DNA of 64,000 nucleotides. Source: Komarekiella atlantica HA4396-MV6 (GTDB taxonomy: Bacteria; Cyanobacteriota; Cyanobacteriia; Cyanobacteriales; Nostocaceae). Under the pieces are notes generated by a model, which was given only the letters and a program-made list of their open reading frames with translations, made no database searches and was not told the origin of the DNA. The stretch is taken from the NCBI GenBank assembly GCA_019359395.1, contig JAHHHK010000025.1, positions 35,552 to 99,551 of the forward strand. The letters run 5' to 3'. This document shows, one piece after another, positions 61,788-64,000 of the stretch (position 1 is its first letter; each line of letters begins with the position of its first letter). The translations under genes and the position numbers were made by a program.

Positions 61788-64000
61788 TCACAACATCTCA
61801 TTAATCCCTTCTTGAAAAAATCTTTGAACATCTAAAACACCATATCCAACACATTTATCCCAATTACCACTACTGTACTGTGTTGTTTTTATCAATAAAG
61901 ATTGAATTTGCTTTACATTTGGCATTTCCAAATTTGTATTGACTGAATGCTGCTTAGCAATTGCTGATAGCAAAAGAGCTATTGCTCCTGTTACATGAGG
62001 AGCTGCATAACTAGTTCCACTCTTTTTTACAAATTCGTTTTTTGTACCAGACATAGCTACTAAGATATTGACTCCAGGAGCAGCTAGATCTGGCTTTTCT
62101 CTATTGTCAAGAGTTGGCCCATAAGATGAATCTTGAGATAAATTAAAAAAACTGTTTTTATCATCTATATCTACTGAACTTACAGTGATTACATTTTCTG
62201 CCGTACCAGGAATAGTTAATGTAATTTCTTGCTCTGCTTCTTCAAAAAGTACTGTGCCACGAACACCAATTTCAATCCAAGCATGGATAACATTATTTTT
62301 AGCATTTTTGGAAATATTCCAGACTTCAAGCTGCCACCAACCTCGTTGAATATACTGCCCCTCTCCTTTGTTAATAATTATTTGGAGCAAACTTTTTCCA
62401 TTAGTACGATGCAATCTTTTGTATGAGATATGACAAGTATTGCCTTCTGGTAAGTTTATAGGTTCAGGTATTTCTGTTAAATTAGCTGAACAAATACTTT
62501 GATTAAAATGACCTGATGGAGTTTTTAAGCAAAATTCCAAATTCATACTCGAATCAAACCAAAACTGAATCAAATCCTCGCTTCTGCTAATGGGTGTTGA
62601 TTGCCATCGAAAAAAATGACGTTGCCTAGGTAGTACATTTATTCTTGTATGTAGTTTAGTATTACGCTCATTTCCAGCAGACTTAACTACTAAATATCCA
62701 GGTTGAGGAATAGAAATTCCTTCATTGTGCAAAAAGCTTTCATACAAACATTCAAATATAGATCTACCATCATGAGCTGCGGCATTAATTCCCTGGCTGA
62801 CATTAACAACAACGGGTAGCTTCTCTTGTGCGGCAACATACTTTATATATTGAAGCGCAGCTCCATGCGCCATTGGTTCTCCTATGGCATCTTTTGGATC
62901 TATTTTGACTACAATAATTTTTGCTTCGGGTGCAACTCCACCACAAAATTCACCAACAGGTTTTCCGGCAGCAATACTTGCCACATGGGTTCCATGTCCA
63001 TTGGGATCTCTCCCAAGTTGATCAGGTACTATGTTATCTCGAATATACTGATTAATTTGACCTTGCCTATACTCAGTACCTTTTCTAAACATTGCAGGGA
63101 TATTAGGGCTTGGGCCAGTATCATCAGTTTGATCCCAAATTGCTAAAATTCTTGTGCTATTTTCAGTTGAGTCAAGAAATGTTTTATGAAGCAAATCAAT
63201 GCCACTGTCAATGATGGCAATCAATGCTTTGTCTCCCTTTTCAGGGATTTGATGTATTGTGTCAGCTTTGATAGAGGAAATAGTTGAATAAGCTGATGAA
63301 TCAGTATTGCTATCTAAAGACAAATTTTGTGAATTACTTTCCCAGCCTAATCCTGGTTTACTAGCTTCAACAGATATAACAGATGGATCAGCTTGTAATG
63401 CTTCGACTGTATCCCAGCTACCAAAACATCCTACAATTTGACCCATTCGGAATGTACTTTGAAAATCTGGTGTATCTCTAGAATCCCAATCAATGCTATT
63501 TACATATATCAGCATGGGGATACGAACAATATTTGTTTGGCTTTCTGTGACTATTTCAATTTCTGGTTTAATTCCCTTACTTATCAACTGGAATGTATAT
63601 ATTATGTAAGCATCGATCTTATCCATGAAATCTTGCTTTACTGGCGGTTGGTAAGGATTTGGAAACAGTATATCCCTTTCCTTTTTTGTTTTTGGCTTAG
63701 AAGTTACGGTTTCTCCGGTGTCAGGATGCGTTCCAAATTTTTGACCACGGTCTTCAAATTGCTGGCGGCGGCGTTGTTGTTGACGGCGGCGAGGTTCACG
63801 ATCGCGATCGCGTGTTGCAGGTGGGGGTGGAGTTTCTTCCTGTCCAGGGATAATTTCTCCGTTAAACACCCAAACTTTGATGCCTAGAATGCCATAAACC
63901 GTTTTTGCCGTGCAATAAGAGTAGTCAATATCTGCCCGCAAGGTATGTAGAGGTACTCTACCTTCACGAGTCCACTCTGTCCGAGCAATTTCTGCGCCGT
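61788..64000 (-). CDS. Ribosomal protein S3 C-terminus fused in frame to a subtilisin-like (S8) protease; 5' end outside window
   Basis: The frame is open to the window edge. The first about 84 readable codons are the end of Rps[20 protein letters not shown], then [36 protein letters not shown] and the basic tail [16 protein letters not shown]3 should stop about here (near 63747), but the frame continues: a 40-residue linker, a pro-domain-like region (about 106-195 counted from codon 63941), then a complete S8 catalytic domain with IAIIDSGID (Asp245), NGHGTHVAS (His316), SAGN (Asn424) and SGTSYAAPH (Ser644). A beta-sandwich insert of about 140 residues lies between His and Ser. No rplP follows. 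The catalytic triad is intact, so the protease half looks active. Confidence 0.85.
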   Translation of the reverse strand, partial: GAEIARTEWTREGRVPLHTLRADIDYSYCTAKTVYGILGIKVWVFNGEIIPGQEETPPPPATRDRDREPRRRQQQRRRQQFEDRGQKFGTHPDTGETVTSKPKTKKERDILFPNPYQPPVKQDFMDKIDAYIIYTFQLISKGIKPEIEIVTESQTNIVRIPMLIYVNSIDWDSRDTPDFQSTFRMGQIVGCFGSWDTVEALQADPSVISVEASKPGLGWESNSQNLSLDSNTDSSAYSTISSIKADTIHQIPEKGDKALIAIIDSGIDLLHKTFLDSTENSTRILAIWDQTDDTGPSPNIPAMFRKGTEYRQGQINQYIRDNIVPDQLGRDPNGHGTHVASIAAGKPVGEFCGGVAPEAKIIVVKIDPKDAIGEPMAHGAALQYIKYVAAQEKLPVVVNVSQGINAAAHDGRSIFECLYESFLHNEGISIPQPGYLVVKSAGNERNTKLHTRINVLPRQRHFFRWQSTPISRSEDLIQFWFDSSMNLEFCLKTPSGHFNQSICSANLTEIPEPINLPEGNTCHISYKRLHRTNGKSLLQIIINKGEGQYIQRGWWQLEVWNISKNAKNNVIHAWIEIGVRGTVLFEEAEQEITLTIPGTAENVITVSSVDIDDKNSFFNLSQDSSYGPTLDNREKPDLAAPGVNILVAMSGTKNEFVKKSGTSYAAPHVTGAIALLLSAIAKQHSVNTNLEMPNVKQIQSLLIKTTQYSSGNWDKCVGYGVLDVQRFFQEGINEML

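Overview
The window comes from a filamentous, heterocyst-type cyanobacterium close to Nostoc/Anabaena. The evidence is the very frequent HIP1 octamer GCGATCGC, many cyanobacteria-specific families (DUF1825, DUF1822, DUF6745-like, PEP-CTERM), a two-gene flavodiiron operon, and the order sigC, furA, convergent peptidoglycan-binding gene and cobN, which I recall from Anabaena sp. PCC 7120. All assignments rest on reading the sequence and on remembered family features; no database search was run.

Layout. 1-5990 (minus strand): a complete-looking lasso-peptide operon, read as B1 (PqqD-like), B2 (leader peptidase), C (asparagine-synthetase-like cyclase), a 48-residue precursor, an HPr-kinase-like protein and an ABC exporter cut by the window edge. 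5991-12470: a repeat element, then three damaged genes around intact tRNA-Pro, lipA and gpsA. 12473-22409: an O-antigen-ligase-like protein, sigC, furA, a peptidoglycan-binding protein and cobN. 22497-33496: a GAF histidine kinase, nanE, a relic toxin-antitoxin pair, pyrF/tyrS, a class A PBP and several small cyanobacterial families. 33493-42287: a methyltransferase, an APH-fold kinase, hicBA, a phosphodiester glycosidase-like protein, a membrane M41-like protein, a GGDEF protein, a 1.6-kb gene-poor stretch and a metal chaperone. 42570-49718: alaS, then an accessory patch with an OLD-like ATPase/TOPRIM protein, a DUF433 protein and a vapBC-type pair. 50172-52151: two tandem Gly/Asn-rich repeat proteins, the second with a PEP-CTERM tail. 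53717-58348: flv4, a PsiE-like membrane protein and flv2. 58349-64000: repeats, then sigma factor, DUF1822 and a convergent subtilase gene.

Most unusual points. (1) The lasso cluster has a short precursor gene with a predicted Gly1-Asp9 ring and a C-terminal Ser next to an HPr-kinase homologue, which suggests a C-terminally phosphorylated lasso peptide. (2) At the right edge, the C-terminal part of ribosomal protein S3 continues in frame into a complete subtilisin-like protease, with no rplP downstream. (3) Palindromic intergenic repeats lie inside the cobN reading frame and also between flv4 and its downstream genes. (4) Three neighbouring genes are broken by single stops or frameshifts.

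How the genes work together. The first 6 kb encode one secreted, modified peptide. The sigC/furA block is regulatory, and transcription from the convergent peptidoglycan-binding gene could run antisense through furA. The flv4/flv2 operon would protect photosystem II by electron disposal. The accessory genes (three toxin-antitoxin loci, OLD-like ATPase, sigma/DUF1822/subtilase) look like defence or conflict cargo spread between housekeeping genes.
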